Source: Advenella incenata
Lineage (GTDB): Bacteria; Pseudomonadota; Gammaproteobacteria; Burkholderiales; Burkholderiaceae_B
Direction: 5' to 3'
Length of the DNA: 64,000 nt
Assembly (NCBI RefSeq): GCF_004217095.1
Contig: NZ_SHKO01000001.1
Span: forward strand, 248,001-312,000
Part shown: positions 17,746 through 26,822 of the stretch, one piece after another
Layout of the letters: each line of letters begins with the position of its first letter
Numbering within the stretch: position 1 is the stretch's first letter
Notes under the pieces: generated by a model
Databases searched by the model: none
The model's input: the letters and a program-made list of their open reading frames with translations, nothing else
What the model was told of the DNA's origin: nothing
Made by a program: the position numbers and the translations under genes

Positions 17746-18735
17746 ATGTTTCGAATTATCCCGCAGGTGTTGGCCCTAATCATGTTGTCCGCATCCTCTT
17801 GCCTGATGGCGTTGGCTCACGCCGAAACGGGACAGTGGCCTCAAAAACCCGTTTCATTCGTCTTGCCTTCTGCTGCGGGAGGATCGCCAGACGTGCTGTC
17901 CCGCCTGGTAATGAACGAGGTTTCGCAAGAGATGAATGCGACATTTGTCGTTGAAAACCGCCCTGGCGCTGCGGGTAGCATTGGCATGGTTCAGTTAAAG
18001 CGTGCTGCAGCGGATGGCTATACCATTGGCTATGGCAATATCAATACGCTGGCAGTGAACCGTTCTTTGTTCAATACGCTTAACTACGATGTGCAAGCTG
18101 ACTTTGCGCCCGTTATACATCTGTTTAACTTATACAATGTATTGATTGTACCTGCAGATTCCCCGGTAAAAAGCGTTACCGATTTGATAGAAAAAGCCCG
18201 CAAGGCGCCAAACAAGTTATCTTATGGCGCCTCGGGTGTGGGTACTACCGGGCATATGGGGGGCGAATTGCTCAAAAGCCTGGCAAAGATTGAAGTGCAG
18301 TTTATTCCCTATACAGGAGGGCCAGCGGCATTGCAGGATCTTGTCGGTGGACGACTGGATTTTATGTTCACCAACTCGTCTGAGGCGCTGCCGATGATCA
18401 AGAGCGGTAAAGTCCGGGCGTTGGGCGTAAGTAGCCTGAAACGCTTGGAACTATTACCCGAGGTACCTACGCTGGATGAGGCCGGCGTCAAGGGGTATGA
18501 AACCATTGCCTGGGGCGGAGTGGTTGCACCAAAAGGCACGCCAGCCGACATTATTCAGGCCTTGAATAAGGCACTGGACAACGCACTGCGTGCGCCCGAG
18601 GTGCTCAAGGGGCTTGCTGCATTGGGCGCGGAGCCGGTGGGGGGCTCTCCAGAGCAATTTACCCGCCTTATTGATTCGGAAACCAGCAAGTGGCGCCAGA
18701 TTATCGAGACAGCGGGCATTGAGAAACTCAATTGA
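17746..18735 (+). CDS. Bug-type (TctC) solute-binding protein
   Basis: A 329-residue periplasmic binding protein with a Sec signal (cleavage near LAHAE), then WPQKPVSFVLPSAAGGSPDVLSR, NRPGAAGSIGM, ADGYTIGYG and IPYTGGPAALQDLVGG. AGGAG precedes ATG 17746. It is immediately followed by the D-aminoacylase gene, so the ligand may be an N-acyl-D-amino acid or peptide fragment. This ligand class would be unusual for Bug proteins and rests on context alone. Confidence 0.86.
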   Translation: MFRIIPQVLALIMLSASSCLMALAHAETGQWPQKPVSFVLPSAAGGSPDVLSRLVMNEVSQEMNATFVVENRPGAAGSIGMVQLKRAAADGYTIGYGNINTLAVNRSLFNTLNYDVQADFAPVIHLFNLYNVLIVPADSPVKSVTDLIEKARKAPNKLSYGASGVGTTGHMGGELLKSLAKIEVQFIPYTGGPAALQDLVGGRLDFMFTNSSEALPMIKSGKVRALGVSSLKRLELLPEVPTLDEAGVKGYETIAWGGVVAPKGTPADIIQALNKALDNALRAPEVLKGLAALGAEPVGGSPEQFTRLIDSETSKWRQIIETAGIEKLN

Positions 18736-18764
18736 GCCAGGAACGCCATAAGCAGGAAAGCCAA

Positions 18765-20213
18765 ATGCAAATAGACACCGTAATCGTGGGAGCAACACTG
18801 ATCGACGGAAGCGGAAGCGAGCCGTTTGAAGCCGATATCGGCCTCTCTGGTGAGCGCATTGTTCGCCTGGGCCACTTTCAGTATCCTTCGGATGTGTCGG
18901 TGGTTGATGCCACGGGGTACATGATCGCACCCGGTTTTATCGACTCGCACACTCATGATGACGGGTATTTATTGGCGCATCCCGACATGTTGCCAAAGGT
19001 ATCGCAAGGCATTACTACAGTGGTAACGGGAAATTGCGGGATCAGCCTGGCGCCCCTGGTCAGCAAGGCTGTGCCACAACCGCTAGACTTGCTGGGGCCG
19101 ATGGATCTTTTTCGCTTTGCCACTTTCCAGTCCTGGATTGAAGCGCTGCGTGCCGCTCCAGCAGCCGTTAACGTTATACCGTTGGTGGGTCATACTACGC
19201 TACGGGTTGGGGTGATGAACGACACCTCGCGTGCTGCGTCACCTGCCGAGCGGCAGGCCATGCGTCAATTGCTGCAAGAGGCCCTGGAGGCGGGAGCATT
19301 CGGCGTATCTACCGGCACTTTCTATCCTCCAGCTGCGGCAGCAACCACAGACGAAATTATCGATGTGTGTTTGCCCATGAAAGAGCAAGGCGGCATATAT
19401 GCAACTCATCTGCGAGACGAGGCCGACCAAATCGTTATGGCGATGCAGGAGGCGCTGGACATCGGCAGAGCGATTGGTTGTCGGGTCGTTTTTTCGCATC
19501 ATAAACTGGCCGGTGAGAAAAATCACGGACGGTCACGCGAAACCCTGAAGATGATCGCTGAGGCTGCGCAGCTGCAGCCGGTTTGCCTGGATTGTCACCC
19601 TTATCCTGCTACCTCGACAATGTTACGCCTGGATCGGGTGCGTATCTCGCGTCGCACCATGATTACATGGTGTCTGAATCATCCGGAAGTCGCCGGCAGG
19701 GACTTCAGTCAAATCATGCACGAGTGGCAATTGGATGAGCAAGAGACGTTCGAGCGATTGAGCCCGGCAGGCGCTATCTACTTTCTCATGGACGAAGAAG
19801 ATGTGTGTCGGATTTTCAAGTTTCCCATGACAATGGTGGGCTCGGATGGGCTGCCCTTTGACTCACATCCTCACCCCAGGCAGTGGGGGACGTTTACTAA
19901 CGTGTTGCGCACGATGGTACGGGAGCGCAAATTGCTGACACTTCCAGATGCGATTCACCGAATGACAGGCCTTGCAGCTGAAAATTACGGTTTGCAGGAG
20001 CGAGGTCTGATACGCGAAGGTTACTTCGCGGATCTTATTATGTTTGATCCGGATAGCGTTGCCGATAGGGCGACGTTTGAAAACCCGATCAGGGCCAGCA
20101 AAGGCATCGAGGCGGTCTGGGTAAACGGTGTCAGGGTCTGGGATGGACAGCAGACAGGTGCTTTGCGTCCAGGGAGGGTGCTCTCGCCACGCCGCATGAG
20201 TGCTTCGAATTAA
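18765..20213 (+). CDS. N-acyl-D-amino-acid deacylase (D-aminoacylase)
   Basis: A 482-residue amidohydrolase that removes the acyl group from N-acyl-D-amino acids, closely resembling Alcaligenes D-aminoacylase. Metal-site residues are H62 and H64 (FIDSHTHDDGYLL) and C91 (VVTGNCGISLAPL), then FSHHKLAGEKNHGRS, and late MVGSDGLPFDSHPHPRQWGTF, which supplies the catalytic Asp region. I prefer ATG 18765, preceded by CAGGAAAG. A TTG at 18732 overlapping the Bug stop is possible but less likely. It is co-transcribed with Bug and complements the D-carbamoylase across the LysR gene. Confidence 0.9.
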   Translation: MQIDTVIVGATLIDGSGSEPFEADIGLSGERIVRLGHFQYPSDVSVVDATGYMIAPGFIDSHTHDDGYLLAHPDMLPKVSQGITTVVTGNCGISLAPLVSKAVPQPLDLLGPMDLFRFATFQSWIEALRAAPAAVNVIPLVGHTTLRVGVMNDTSRAASPAERQAMRQLLQEALEAGAFGVSTGTFYPPAAAATTDEIIDVCLPMKEQGGIYATHLRDEADQIVMAMQEALDIGRAIGCRVVFSHHKLAGEKNHGRSRETLKMIAEAAQLQPVCLDCHPYPATSTMLRLDRVRISRRTMITWCLNHPEVAGRDFSQIMHEWQLDEQETFERLSPAGAIYFLMDEEDVCRIFKFPMTMVGSDGLPFDSHPHPRQWGTFTNVLRTMVRERKLLTLPDAIHRMTGLAAENYGLQERGLIREGYFADLIMFDPDSVADRATFENPIRASKGIEAVWVNGVRVWDGQQTGALRPGRVLSPRRMSASN

Positions 20214-20305
20214 TGTCCGGGCGGCGTCGGACTGCAGTGGATGGCGGATTTTGAACGCGCTTTTTCACCCGTGCCAAGGCTGAACGGTCGCTACACGCGT
20301 AGCGT

Positions 20306-20803
20306 CTACAGTTTCTCTCCCGGCAGTTGGCTGGCTTGCCTCACCCAGTCGCTGATCTGCTGCTCGTCAAATTCGCCTTCCCGAATATCCAGATATCGCA
20401 CCTCTTTATGCTTGGATTCTCCTGGCGGAATGGGCCGCAACGAGGTGCCGCGGAAAAAAGTGACCTTGATGTATTTCGTAAAGCAATGCAGGCTCAGGAA
20501 CCACCCATCGTCGTTGGCGCCATAAAAGGGCGAGTTCCACTTCACAGCCTTTTTGACGCCGGGTACGATGTGTTCGATAAGGGTATCGAGCTGGCGTCCG
20601 ATCTGGCTTTTCCACCCGGGCATGGCCTTTATATATGCCTGCACGGGCGCATCGCCATATGCTTTGGGAATCTGGGGATTGCCGCCTGAAAGCAAAACAA
20701 CGTGTTTTGATGCCGACGTGGCACCTTCTACGGGTTCCGTTGCGCGCGCCGGTCGTGTTTTTGGTTTGGGTGCCACGGTTGCGGATTTTCCAGAATTGGC
20801 CAT
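20306..20803 (-). CDS. DUF1801 domain protein
   Basis: A 165-residue soluble protein. After a basic, low-complexity N-terminus (about 35 residues rich in K, P and A), residues 50-160 match the DUF1801/YdhG-like fold: VQAYIKAMPGWKSQIGRQLD, GVKKAVKWNSPFYG, GWFLSLHCFTKYIKVTFFRG and a final LDIREGEFDEQQISDWVRQA. The biochemical role of this family is unsettled. It is a single gene convergent with the D-aminoacylase gene. The length and domain position suit other annotated members. Confidence 0.82.
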   Translation of the reverse strand: MANSGKSATVAPKPKTRPARATEPVEGATSASKHVVLLSGGNPQIPKAYGDAPVQAYIKAMPGWKSQIGRQLDTLIEHIVPGVKKAVKWNSPFYGANDDGWFLSLHCFTKYIKVTFFRGTSLRPIPPGESKHKEVRYLDIREGEFDEQQISDWVRQASQLPGEKL

Positions 20804-21075
20804 GACTGCACTCCGGTCGTATCAATAAAGTAAAAAGTAAACGGGGCAACATCGGCTGCATTGGCGTAGCGCAACGCAGACGTCCACGTTCCGCTCTGTT
20901 TATTGTCTTTTCATGCTTGGTTAGATGCGCGCCTGAAGCGACGCCATTGCAGACGCAATTGAGGCAGGCACGGGTCAGGTCAATCTGATTCGTGCTCGCG
21001 GCTTGTCACCACAGGTCTGCCACAATCTTAGCATCTACTGCTTATAACGCAAAATATGCCGTCTGAACAACAGAA
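20804..21075. other. Intergenic region
   Basis: About 270 bp with no supported gene, RNA or repeat. It holds the presumed promoter of the DUF1801 gene and the 3' end of the GDT1-family transcript. Confidence 0.3.
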
Positions 21076-21654
21076 TCAGAACCCCCAGCCAGACCCGGCG
21101 CCAAGCAGAGTGGCAATACCCAGCACCAGGAAAATACAGGCCGCGATCGTGTGTACCAGCTTCATGGATACGCGCTGACCCAGCTGTTTGCCCAGGATGA
21201 CCGCAGGGACGTCTGCAATCATCATGCCCAGGGTTGTGCCGATGACCACTTCAATCGGAAAGGCGCTTTTGGCCGCCAGTGCGACGGTGGCCAATTGTGT
21301 TTTATCGCCCATTTCGGCCAGGAAAAAGGTCACCAGGGTTGCGCCAAAGACGCCGAATTTTTTGCCTAACGGCGCTTCATCTTCATCTATTTTATCGGGG
21401 ATCATTGTCCATGCAGCCATGGCAATAAAAGAAATGCCCAGTATCCAGCGCAGTGCTTGCGGGCTGATGGCGGTGGTAATCCAGGCGCCCACGGCACCGG
21501 CAAGTGCGTGGTTGACGATAGTGGCACACAGGATGCCAAGAATAATGGGGATGGGTTTTTTGAATCGGGTTGCCAGGATGAAGGCAAGCAATTGCGTTTT
21601 ATCGCCGATTTCGGCCAGCGTAACCACACCGGTGGAAAGCAGAAGGGTTTGCAT
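21076..21654 (-). CDS. GDT1/TMEM165 (UPF0016) family Mn2+ exporter
   Basis: A 192-residue membrane protein with two homologous halves, each carrying the cation motif E-x-G-D-K-T: VTLAEIGDKTQLLAFILA near residue 12-30 and FFLAEMGDKTQLATVALAA near residue 110-130. Six hydrophobic segments are evident. Bacterial relatives such as MneA/MneP export Mn2+. The gene has its own yybP-ykoY riboswitch upstream on the same strand, which supports manganese as the substrate. The ATG at 21654 gives the normal family length. Confidence 0.9.
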   Translation of the reverse strand: MQTLLLSTGVVTLAEIGDKTQLLAFILATRFKKPIPIILGILCATIVNHALAGAVGAWITTAISPQALRWILGISFIAMAAWTMIPDKIDEDEAPLGKKFGVFGATLVTFFLAEMGDKTQLATVALAAKSAFPIEVVIGTTLGMMIADVPAVILGKQLGQRVSMKLVHTIAACIFLVLGIATLLGAGSGWGF

Positions 21655-21685
21655 GAATCAATACCGCGACCGGACAATAGACGAA

Positions 21686-21726
21686 TGATCACTTTTTTCT
21701 CCGGCCAGAACGGAAAAAAGTGATCA
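21686..21726 (-). promoter_or_regulatory. Long hairpin downstream of riboswitch aptamer
   Basis: TGATCACTTTTTTC (21686-21699) and GAAAAAAGTGATCA (21713-21726) form a perfect 14-bp inverted repeat between the aptamer and the exporter start codon at 21654. One arm abuts the conserved 3' strand of the aptamer (GGCAAGACCTTTG on the minus strand), so this is probably the expression platform. The A/T-rich stem also gives a T-run within the structure. Confidence 0.6.
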
Positions 21727-21820
21727 AAGGTCTTGCCAGGCGATATCGCTGTCTACGCCATGATGCAAGCATCAAGTATGTTGACGTAAACCTCAGGAAA
21801 TGAGCGGCTACTCCCCAGTG
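21724..21820 (-). ncRNA. yybP-ykoY (Mn2+) riboswitch upstream of GDT1-family gene
   Basis: Read on the minus strand, the region begins with GGGGAGTAGCC (complement of 21806-21816) and ends with GGCAAGACCTTTG (complement of 21725-21737), the two conserved strands of the yybP-ykoY motif, separated by a variable helix of about 65 nt. It lies in the leader of a Mn2+-exporter gene, the classic genetic context. This is the second copy of the motif in the window. Confidence 0.87.
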
Positions 21821-21890
21821 ATGGCTAGATTATATCGGACCTTGCGCCGCGATCGGGATAAACCATAGAAAGTGTGCGGAAATGAGAAAT

Positions 21891-21909
21891 GCGAATAATT
21901 ATCATTAGC
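21891..21909. promoter_or_regulatory. Fur-box-like site near the Mn2+ exporter promoter
   Basis: The 19 bases starting GCGAATAATTATC match the classical Fur 19-mer at 14 positions by my count. The site is about 70 bp upstream of the riboswitch, where the promoter of the exporter is expected. In E. coli the Mn2+ exporter mntP is under Fur, MntR and riboswitch control, so combined iron/manganese input is plausible. Confidence 0.45.
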
Positions 21910-22022
21910 TAATTGGCGTCACTGGCAGTGGGTGCTGTGCGCGTCGTTTGTCGACCAGATGCCCGTACACATACCCACCGCGCCGCAGCTTACCTGTTGG
22001 GCGAGCTGCGGCGCCGGTTTGT

Positions 22023-22154
22023 TTAAATCATCTCGCTGTCGTTTTTGCTGGCATCTCGCAAATCGCGTACCAGTGCAACAATCAGCACCAGTAGAACGGC
22101 AGCCGAAATAACCGGCCAGATAAGGATATATGCGGTAAGTAATATTTCATTCAT
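22023..22154 (-). CDS. Small subunit-like partner of sodium:solute symporter
   Basis: A 43-residue single-pass membrane protein. It starts MNEILLTAYILIWPVISAAV, continues with a Leu/Val-rich transmembrane stretch and ends in a charged RDLRDASKNDSE tail. It begins 13 bp after the stop of the symporter gene, behind a GAAAGAGAG ribosome site, so the two are co-transcribed. Such micro-proteins next to SSS-family transporters are known as putative transporter small subunits, and their function is unproven. It is too short for routine gene calling and would easily be missed. Confidence 0.75.
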   Translation of the reverse strand: MNEILLTAYILIWPVISAAVLLVLIVALVRDLRDASKNDSEMI

Positions 22155-22167
22155 AATTTTCTCTCTT

Positions 22168-23865
22168 TCAGGCACGTGCCGGCGCTACATCGCCGTCTAC
22201 GTCTGTTGATGTTTCTTTGTCGGTATCAGCGCTTTTCTGGAATGACGTAACGCGTTCGGCAAGCAGGGCGAAATCGAAGCGTTCACTGTTATTCCAGCTC
22301 ATGGCGATGCATACCACTGCACTAATGCCATAAGAGGTCAACGAGCTGAGCAGTACCGGGTAGTCTCGCAGGAAGCCCACTGCATTGGGAACGGCGATGA
22401 TCACCGCCGCTATGGCAACAAAAATGGCGATCTTGCGATTGAAAAACGCAAATGTCATCAGGCCCAGGACAACACCCAGTCCTACCGAGGCAAATAACTC
22501 GAAGAATATGGCGACGATGCCTTCCAAAGGAAGCAGCTCGAATCGTGCTACAGCAAACAGGGTAACGGCGCATATTACGGATGTAGTGAATGCCTTGTTG
22601 GTTACCTTGTCCCAGTAAAAACTCACGATCACTGGAAATACGATGGCTCCCCACAGGGCGCCGACAAAGACCAGCATAACCAGAATATCAAGACGCAGGC
22701 TGGCAAACACCACGCCGATCATGGTGGCAACGATCATGGTCGCCCGGCCCCACCACAGCATCCGCTTCGGATCCGGCGTTCCGCGTGCCATGTTTTTGCC
22801 GTAGATATCGGTCATCATAATGGACGACAGGGCAGACAGATCAGAGTCTGCGGTCGAAGACAAGGAGCCAACTACCAGAATAAAAAACAGCGCAATGCCA
22901 AATGGGGGCAGGTAGGTGGAGGCCATTTGTGGAATGATATTGTTCATATCGCCATCTGCCGGCGTCAGGCCTACGAACAGCGCAAGCATACCCAGCATGC
23001 CCAGCCCGATGACCACTGCACCGTAGCCGATAGTGGCAGTCAGGAAGGTGGACTTGATCAAATCTTCACGAACAGCAAACAGGCGTTGCGCGATTGTCTG
23101 GTTGCCAATGGCATAGGCAAGCACAGCCACGAAATAAGGTGCTCCCTGTTCCAGAATCGCTTTGGTTGAAAAGAAATCGGATTGTTCCGCAGACAGGTTG
23201 CCCCAATTGGCCACGAGCATGTCGGTGCCGCCGGCGTTAAAGAATATCAATGGAATGATAACGATAGCTGCCAGAATCATTGCCACCAGTTGGGCAAAAT
23301 CGGTCATGACCGAGGCCCTGAATCCGGACCATAGCGTATAAGACAATACGCCCAGCCCGGCAATGAGTACGCCCTGGATAAACGATAGCGGACTGAGCAC
23401 GGAAACCAGTGCGCCTGCAGCGGTAAAGTTCACCATCAGGCTGATACAGCTGCCCAGCAGATTGGAAACGGCCATGATCAACTGGCTGGATGTTCCATGG
23501 CGTGCGTGCATGACTTCAGCCAGGGTGTGTGCTTTGGGGGCCAGGGCGCGGAAGCGACGCCCATAGGGGTAGATGAACAGAATCATCAACGCTCCCCAGA
23601 AGCCATAATGCAGTGGTCCGGACAGGCCATATTGGTAGCCCGAGGTTGCACTTGCATAAAAAGAGGCGGCCCAGATCCAGGTGGCAATCATACTGGCGGC
23701 CGACAGGCCAAAGCCCACTGCATTGTTCGATACCATGTAGCTGTCGACGTTTTCTTTTTTCTTGCCGATCATGAGCGACATCAGAAAGGTCAGGCCATAA
23801 AATCCGGCCAGCAAAAGCAATGCGGTGGTGCCAGACAGTTGGTAAAAGGCGGTTTGTTCTTGCAT
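22168..23865 (-). CDS. Sodium:solute symporter family protein
   Basis: A protein of about 565 residues with 13-15 predicted membrane segments, of the SSS family (DUR3/urea-like or unassigned organic solute branch). Family landmarks are the N-terminal LMIGKKKENVDSYMVSNNAVGFGLSA, ATWIWAASFYASATSGY, YPYGRRFRALAPKAHTLAEVM, and GSLSSTADSDLSALSSIMMTDIYG, the usual sodium-site helix. ATG 23865 gives the family-like start MQEQTAFYQLSG. ATGs at 23904 and 24012 are possible but add non-membrane residues. Substrate unknown. It is followed by the 43-residue small membrane protein. Confidence 0.85.
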   Translation of the reverse strand: MQEQTAFYQLSGTTALLLLAGFYGLTFLMSLMIGKKKENVDSYMVSNNAVGFGLSAASMIATWIWAASFYASATSGYQYGLSGPLHYGFWGALMILFIYPYGRRFRALAPKAHTLAEVMHARHGTSSQLIMAVSNLLGSCISLMVNFTAAGALVSVLSPLSFIQGVLIAGLGVLSYTLWSGFRASVMTDFAQLVAMILAAIVIIPLIFFNAGGTDMLVANWGNLSAEQSDFFSTKAILEQGAPYFVAVLAYAIGNQTIAQRLFAVREDLIKSTFLTATIGYGAVVIGLGMLGMLALFVGLTPADGDMNNIIPQMASTYLPPFGIALFFILVVGSLSSTADSDLSALSSIMMTDIYGKNMARGTPDPKRMLWWGRATMIVATMIGVVFASLRLDILVMLVFVGALWGAIVFPVIVSFYWDKVTNKAFTTSVICAVTLFAVARFELLPLEGIVAIFFELFASVGLGVVLGLMTFAFFNRKIAIFVAIAAVIIAVPNAVGFLRDYPVLLSSLTSYGISAVVCIAMSWNNSERFDFALLAERVTSFQKSADTDKETSTDVDGDVAPARA

Positions 23866-24581
23866 ATACGTTCTATCGTCCTGGTTAAGGCTGCGCAATG
23901 ACATGGACGCAGCCGTCCCCTGGTCCGAAGTTCGCGCATCCGGACGCAAGGGCTGAAAGAAACACAAATAAGGTGCCTCTGTTGAATCGAGCACACGTGA
24001 CCACAATTGCAATCGCTGGTGGATTGGATAGACATCGGAATGCCAATGACAATGCGTTTGCTGCGGGCTGCGTTAGCCGATAGCGTTGCCTGTCAGGTCG
24101 ACCTTGCGATTGTCGTGGTCAGCCCTGGCCAGTTGGACAGGGCATGCGCTGGCGGTCATATGGACCGGCCGGGTTGTTCCGCAGTCAGAGACTGGGCGTG
24201 TTGTTCGGCAAATGCCGGGCTGCGAAGCAGCCTGAAGACGGGAAAGTTTCCCCTGGAATAAACCTTATGGGTCTGTTTCTGCAGCAACAAGCCGTGTGTG
24301 GCTTTGGCATGGTTCTAATACCTGCTGTTGCATATACGCAGACAATTACAGTCAAGTTTTATTATGTCAACTGTAATACAGGGGGTAGTGTATAGGAATT
24401 GCGTCCACAAGTCCAGCGCGGGGATATGGATCATCTGGATGACTGGGTTTGGGTATATCAGGACGACGTAGAATAGAACTTTGCACAAACCAATGTGTAT
24501 GCACGCAAGCGAGAGTCACCCGGCCCAATGATTTTTATCATATGCGAGAATAGCTCATGCATAAAGTTACGGTGGTTACTC
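23866..24581. other. Long intergenic region with inverted repeat
   Basis: About 715 bp between the divergent symporter and LysR genes with no gene I can support. It contains an inverted repeat ATTACAGT (24345-24352) / ACTGTAAT (24370-24377). On the minus strand TTGACA (complement of 24365-24370) lies 16 bp from TAATTG, resembling a sigma-70 promoter pointing at the symporter, though nearly 480 bp upstream of its start. Confidence 0.35.
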
Positions 24582-25469
24582 ATGATTAAACTTTCAATCA
24601 AACAGTTAACGGCTATTCGCGAATTGGCTTCTGCACGCAGTTTTACAGTGGCGGCTAAAAATCTTCACACTACACAGTCCAATCTGAGCATGACGATTCG
24701 AGAGGCGGAAGAAGTCGTAGGCTTGAGATTATTCGACCGAACAACTAAATTTGTTACCCCAACAGCAGCCGGCGAGTCTTTCTCAGTCTCAATCGGAAGG
24801 CTGCTTGATGATTTGGACTTGCACATTACTAATTTGCAGTCGCTAGGCGAGCTGTCTAATGGCACTTTGTCGATAGGGGTCACTCCCTTGCTGGGCAGTA
24901 CGCTGGTTGCAGAAGCGATTGCAAAATTTAGTGAACTTTACCCAGGTATTGTTATCCGTATGGAGGATGCGCCCACACAAACCCTGGTGACACTTCTGAT
25001 GCGGCGTGAGATTGATCTGGCGATAGGCACGTTCGAGGGAAGGGCGGTCGAAATTCAAATGCAACCGCTATTTGATGATCGTCTGGTCGCACTTTCTCAT
25101 CCTTCTGTTGGATTAGCGGAGACGGCGAGGTGGTCTGACTTATCGAATAGAAAAATAATAGGAATTGACCAAGGCAGCAGTGTCGGGAAGATGATAGAAC
25201 ATGCGTTTTTGAGTGCAACAAAGCGTGTCGTTCGACCAACGATTGCTTCCCATCATTGGCAGACTGTCATGGCGCTCACGTCTTATGCTAAGGGTGTCTG
25301 TATTGTGCCGAGTTATGCTTGCATATCCGAATTCACCAAAATGCTCGTGCGCTCGGAGTTGATCGAACCGAAGATGTCTCGCACAATCAGTTTCGCCTCT
25401 ATTAAAGGCAGGAGTCTATCTCCAGCAGCAGAAGCCTTCATGAATACATTGATTTGCATGCAAAAATAA
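24582..25469 (+). CDS. LysR-family transcriptional regulator
   Basis: A 295-residue LysR regulator. The helix-turn-helix is IKQLTAIRELASARSFTVAA followed by NLHTTQSNLSMTIREAEEVVG, and the effector-binding domain follows (GTLSIGVTPLLGSTLVAEAI). ATG 24582 gives the family start; an upstream ATG at 24495 would add 29 non-conserved residues. It is in the same orientation as the CoA-transferase operon 160 bp downstream and shares its lower G+C. It is probably the operon's regulator, inferred from position. Confidence 0.87.
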   Translation: MIKLSIKQLTAIRELASARSFTVAAKNLHTTQSNLSMTIREAEEVVGLRLFDRTTKFVTPTAAGESFSVSIGRLLDDLDLHITNLQSLGELSNGTLSIGVTPLLGSTLVAEAIAKFSELYPGIVIRMEDAPTQTLVTLLMRREIDLAIGTFEGRAVEIQMQPLFDDRLVALSHPSVGLAETARWSDLSNRKIIGIDQGSSVGKMIEHAFLSATKRVVRPTIASHHWQTVMALTSYAKGVCIVPSYACISEFTKMLVRSELIEPKMSRTISFASIKGRSLSPAAEAFMNTLICMQK

Positions 25470-25628
25470 TAAAAATTAAGTTATCAAAAAAACTGATATA
25501 AAAATCAAATAATTCAATTTTACTCATTAGAAAGAGTTTCGTAGACTAGCCCGTACCGTATCGCCACGGTTTGCAAGGCGTGAACATATATAAACCCATT
25601 TTCAATATTCTTTCTAATTTTAAAATTT

Positions 25629-26822
25629 ATGGACTCAAAGGATAAACCTTTATCCCAATTCACTGTTTTGGATCTTACAGTCGCTCGAGCTGGTCCTGTA
25701 GCCGTTCGGTTATTGGCCGATTGGGGGGCAAAGGTTATCCGAATTGAGCCACCTGTGCGCCGAGATCGAGGTTCCATCATCGGTAAAAATCGTGGTTCGG
25801 ATAGCCAGAACCTGCATAGAAACAAAAGAAGCATCTGTCTTGATCTAAAAAGCCTAGAAGGCAGGGAGATTCTATACACCTTTGTCAAACAGGCCGATGT
25901 CGTTGTTGAGAATTTCCGAGCCGAGGTCAAGGAGCGATTAGGCATTAGCTATGAACAACTTAAACAGGTCAATGACAAGATCATTCTGGCCAGCATTTCC
26001 GGATTCGGTCAGGACGGTCCTTATAAAGACAGGCCAGGTTTAGATCAGATATTGCAGGGCATGAGCGGGCTGATGTCGGTCACGGGAAATCTCGAATCAG
26101 GTCCAACCAGAACAGGAATTGCAATTTCTGATACAACCTCAGGCATGTTTCTGGGTCAAGGCATTCTATTGGCCCTATTACATAGAGAAATAACGGGTCA
26201 GGGGCAGTGGGTGCATACCTCATTGCTGGAGGGCATGTTGAGTAAACTGGATTTCCAGGGATCCAGGTATACCGTCAACAAGGAAATACCAGTACCAACA
26301 GGAAACTTTCATCCAACGCTGTCACCCATGGGAACCTTCCATACCAGAGATGGCCTAGTGAACATTGCAGCAAGCACCGACAGAATGTTTGTCACGCTTT
26401 GTGAAAAGCTTGGCTGTCCTGAGAGCTCAAAAGATGACAGATTTACAAGTCCTGAAAAGCGGCGAAAAAACAGGCAAGCGCTGGATGCAATCATCGAAAA
26501 AAATACCAAAAGATTTTCCAGCACAGAATTGATTGAGTCATTGAATCCGGCAGGGATTCCGTGTGGCCCCATATATAACATTGGGCAAGCATTTGAAGAT
26601 CCGCAAGCCAAATATTTAAAGATGGTCATTCCTGCTTCACATCCAGTGTTAGGAAATATAGATCTGGTTCGTTCACCTATCAATTTGTCTGCTTTTCCGC
26701 ATGACGATCACTTTCATCATGCAGGCCCAGATAACGGCGAGCACACGACTGAAATCATGAGTGAGATGGGCTATGACGCCAAAGAAATTGTTGCGCTGAA
26801 AAATAACGGAGTTATCCAATGA
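25629..26822 (+). CDS. Class III (CaiB/BaiF) CoA-transferase
   Basis: A 397-residue family III CoA-transferase that activates a carboxylic acid by transfer of CoA from another thioester. Blocks are FTVLDLTVARAGPVAVRLLADWGAKVIRIEPP (11-42), NKRSICLDLKS, VVVENFRAEVKERLGI and ASISGFGQDGPYKDRPGLDQ, in which D139 is the likely catalytic aspartate. It overlaps the crotonase gene by 4 bp (ATGA), implying translational coupling. Codon use and G+C are lower than in flanking genes, which suggests the block was acquired. Substrate unknown. Confidence 0.88.
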   Translation: MDSKDKPLSQFTVLDLTVARAGPVAVRLLADWGAKVIRIEPPVRRDRGSIIGKNRGSDSQNLHRNKRSICLDLKSLEGREILYTFVKQADVVVENFRAEVKERLGISYEQLKQVNDKIILASISGFGQDGPYKDRPGLDQILQGMSGLMSVTGNLESGPTRTGIAISDTTSGMFLGQGILLALLHREITGQGQWVHTSLLEGMLSKLDFQGSRYTVNKEIPVPTGNFHPTLSPMGTFHTRDGLVNIAASTDRMFVTLCEKLGCPESSKDDRFTSPEKRRKNRQALDAIIEKNTKRFSSTELIESLNPAGIPCGPIYNIGQAFEDPQAKYLKMVIPASHPVLGNIDLVRSPINLSAFPHDDHFHHAGPDNGEHTTEIMSEMGYDAKEIVALKNNGVIQ

